Below, piece after piece: positions 61,580-64,000 of a stretch of DNA of 64,000 bases. This stretch comes from Anagrus nilaparvatae (taxonomy: Eukaryota; Arthropoda; Insecta; Hymenoptera; Mymaridae). Below the pieces are notes generated by a model, which was given only the letters and a program-made list of their open reading frames with translations, searched no databases and was not told the origin of the DNA. The stretch lies in contig JAKSXM010000132.1 in NCBI GenBank assembly GCA_022575985.1, forward strand, positions 12,276,001 to 12,340,000. The letters run 5' to 3'. Every line of letters begins with the position of its first letter. Within the stretch, counting starts at the first letter, position 1. The position numbers and the translations under genes are program-made.

Positions 61580-64000
61580 TTTAAAATAATTGCTCATATG
61601 TACTCTAAACAGCCCTTGTCCAGAATTGTTCAGTATTGTAATCGCAAAAAAAACCTGATTCCAAATGCCTAAAATAAAAGCAGGTATTTCTGATTTACCA
61701 TATACTAAAAAAAAATTCCAGCAACTTTTTATTATCCCTTTCCGGAGCATTAAAGATTCCATTGAGTACTTAACCATTTTTATTCATAAGTTTGTAATGA
61801 TAGAAATCTATAAATATCATATGTGAATATTATTGCAAGCAACCCCGTATTAAATCGTGGCGTCAATGTCTAGTTCCCAAGACTTCAAATTTTTAGGCCC
61901 TTTGTATCGATAAAATCATATTACATAGTATGGATACCAGTATGAATATTATGTTTGCTATAATCATTTCTGTTATAAATTTAATATGTAACCTGTTACA
62001 CAAAAAAATGTCTAGCAAGTATCATAAACTGAAAACCACCTCTGGGAGGAGGAGAGAGGTAGAAAAATACGTTTTAAAGCTGTGAAATTTCTAAAAAAAA
62101 TTCATAAAAATTGCTCTGGACGATGCAATCCTCCCATCGCCTATCCCCATCCCCCGTTGGATCCACCGCTGATATTGTAAAATGAATTATAAGAAATCGA
62201 ATGCTTTTTTTTTTTAACTTTCAGAGTACTTTTAACTAAAAAGTCAGAAGATTTATTAAATTTTAAATTCTTATATAAACGTTTATTAAAGTTGCTATAG
62301 GATTTTCTATTAGGGGTTGAACTAATTGTAAGTTTCCAATTAGACCAAAAAAATAAGGATTTTAAAATTATAGCTCATTTTATCACATTTAAGTATTATG
62401 CTCATATATTTGGTGTATTTGGTACTTGATTCGGTATCAATACTTAGAAGTAACTAAAATGAGCTATTTAGTATATGGCAACTTTACTGTGTTATGGAAC
62501 CTAAAATCACCTGGTCACCAAAAATCCAAGCGATTTTTTAAAATAAAAACTGTCAAGCTAATAATTACATGAAAATCTAAATAAAACCATAAAACAAACT
62601 CTTTCGAACAACAACAATGCTAACACAGACACACCCATATATTACACCTACGAAAATCAACATAATAAAGAAAATTTAATTTTAAAAAACCCTATATTAC
62701 GTAAAAAACGTTGACCTTTTTCTTTTGATGCATACAAAGAATAATCCCATACATGCAAAAGTATAATATACAGTTAAAACCTTACATTTTATTTTATTTT
62801 ATTCCGCATGCTTGAAAGAATTTTCAATACTATTCCATATACATTACAAACAAAACACATACATTTTTTCTTATGTATTATTTTTTAATATATTTTTTTT
62901 TTAAAACGAAATACGACGTTTTTCTAAAAACCGCATTATTATAAAAATTTTCAACAAAATTTAAGTTTGAGGTGTTATTAAATATTCAATAATTAAAAAT
63001 TCAATATTATTGCATAAAAATTATATTAATTTATGCTGATATTACACAAGATATTATTGAATTGAATTAAATTCTATATATTTACATATTGACATGCAAG
63101 TAATTAAATTCTTATCGAATACAATAATATTAATATATTTGCAGGTTAAACTTACATTTTGCACATAACTGTTTAAAGAGACGCCGGGTAATTATTTTAT
63201 CTTATTTTTGTAATTCTTTTCGTATCATCCTTCTAAGTATAAATATTGTAACTTTATTTTCCCTTAGAATATTCTATTTTATGAAGAATCTAGAATATTT
63301 TCACCTGCCTATAAAAAAATAACGACAATAAATAAAATAATTTGCACAAACATTTTTTTAAATCACTTTTTAAATACTGCTCTATTTAAAAAAATATATA
63401 CACATACTATTTTATAACACGCATATGTAATTGATACCGGCGTACATCTAGAAAAAACTGAAATTCTATATATATATTTTTTTTATTTTCAAAATGGTTT
63501 AACAATATTTTATATTTGTTTCACTACGTAGTCACAAATTTATTTAATTATCAGTGTATACGCATATAATTACCAAATGAAGCCTTATAATGTATTGTTA
63601 TAGTAAATATGTATTGGTTCAACAGACAGTGAAAAAAAAATATGCATATAAACTTTTCTTTATGCACTTTTTGTCTACATAGAGCAATAGCATGTTATGA
63701 CTTTGTGGACTCGTCTCGTATTCTTTTTTATTGTTAGTTTACCTTTTCAAACTTCCTTACCATACGAGGAGAACTCTTTTATAAGTGTTTGTAAAGTCAG
63801 AAACTATAAGAGCGAAAGAGATAGACTTATGTGGATTTCAATGTGCTTGACTTTATATAGAATAACCCCTCAGATGTTGCCCAGATGGGGATAAGGAGGT
63901 ATTTATATTAGAGATTCTACGACAAACGTGCATTTTTGCACGTTATAACGCAGTTTTGGTTGAAATTTCAACCAATTCTTGAAAATTCAACTCATTTGGT
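61580..64000. other. Right-end AT-rich sequence, no gene recognised
   Basis: Near 62040-62172 there is CCACCTCTGGGAGGAGGAG and an end-like GGATCCACCGCTG that resembles a hAT-type terminus without a clear partner. At 63926-63945 ACGTGCATTTTTGCACGT is a small hairpin, and GGTTGAAATTTCAACC (63958-63973) is a perfect palindrome. A 65-codon frame at 63697-63894 starts with a hydrophobic stretch but resembles no family. Confidence 0.45.

Noticed and set aside
63697..63894. 65-codon frame with a signal-like N-terminus
   Set aside because: It is short, with no homology I recognise, no matching splice context, and it is near the window edge. It could be a first exon, but this cannot be supported.

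Overview
The window looks like a very AT-rich, repeat-dense insect nuclear genome. The evidence is multi-exon acyl-CoA delta-9 desaturase genes with short GT-AG introns and a conserved intron plan, an intronless F-box/LRR gene, a LINE-like 3' tail and many small inverted-repeat transposons. Base composition and desaturase duplication would suit a hymenopteran such as an aphid-parasitoid braconid, but that is a guess; no taxonomic marker is present. All exon boundaries, repeat ends and identities were worked out by eye.

Gene content. Four members of the membrane fatty acyl-CoA desaturase family are present. They are: the last exon of one gene at the left edge (1623-1902, +); a desat1-like five-exon gene (35331-36895, +) with one surplus A at the end of exon 3; a five-exon gene whose third histidine box is destroyed although the reading frame is open (41443-46452, -); and a fully canonical five-exon gene (48969-52021, -). 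The three complete genes share the same intron phases (1, 0, 2, 2) and internal exon lengths of 131, 206 and 186 nt (207 for exon 3 in the gene with the extra A), so they are local duplicates. An F-box/leucine-rich-repeat gene (39301-40977, -) lies inside the cluster. A separate three-exon gene at 58352-59391 (+) encodes a probable secreted, cysteine-free, helical protein that I do not recognise.

Repeats. From about 4.9 to 32.4 kb the window is almost entirely accessory sequence. It holds a 2.56-kb near-perfect palindrome (6660-9225) with a TTAA-flanked fold-back element at its centre, and a duplicated segment (5.5-6.3 and 13.3-14.9 kb) whose second copy carries two nested insertions. It also holds a run of small transposons between 24.1 and 29.7 kb and a hAT-like element at 31.9 kb. 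Further elements lie at 44.3 (inside an intron), 52.8, 56.4 and 60.0 kb. Four elements share exact TTAA flanks but have unrelated termini. Scattered GC-rich islands contain the repeated half-palindrome GGCCCAAATCGCA.

How the genes fit together. The desaturases would act in the endoplasmic reticulum membrane, making monounsaturated acyl-CoAs for membrane lipid, storage lipid or hydrocarbon synthesis. The member with a broken metal site is the most unusual gene here. No rRNA, tRNA or CRISPR was seen; neither CRISPR nor operon structure is expected in this kind of genome.
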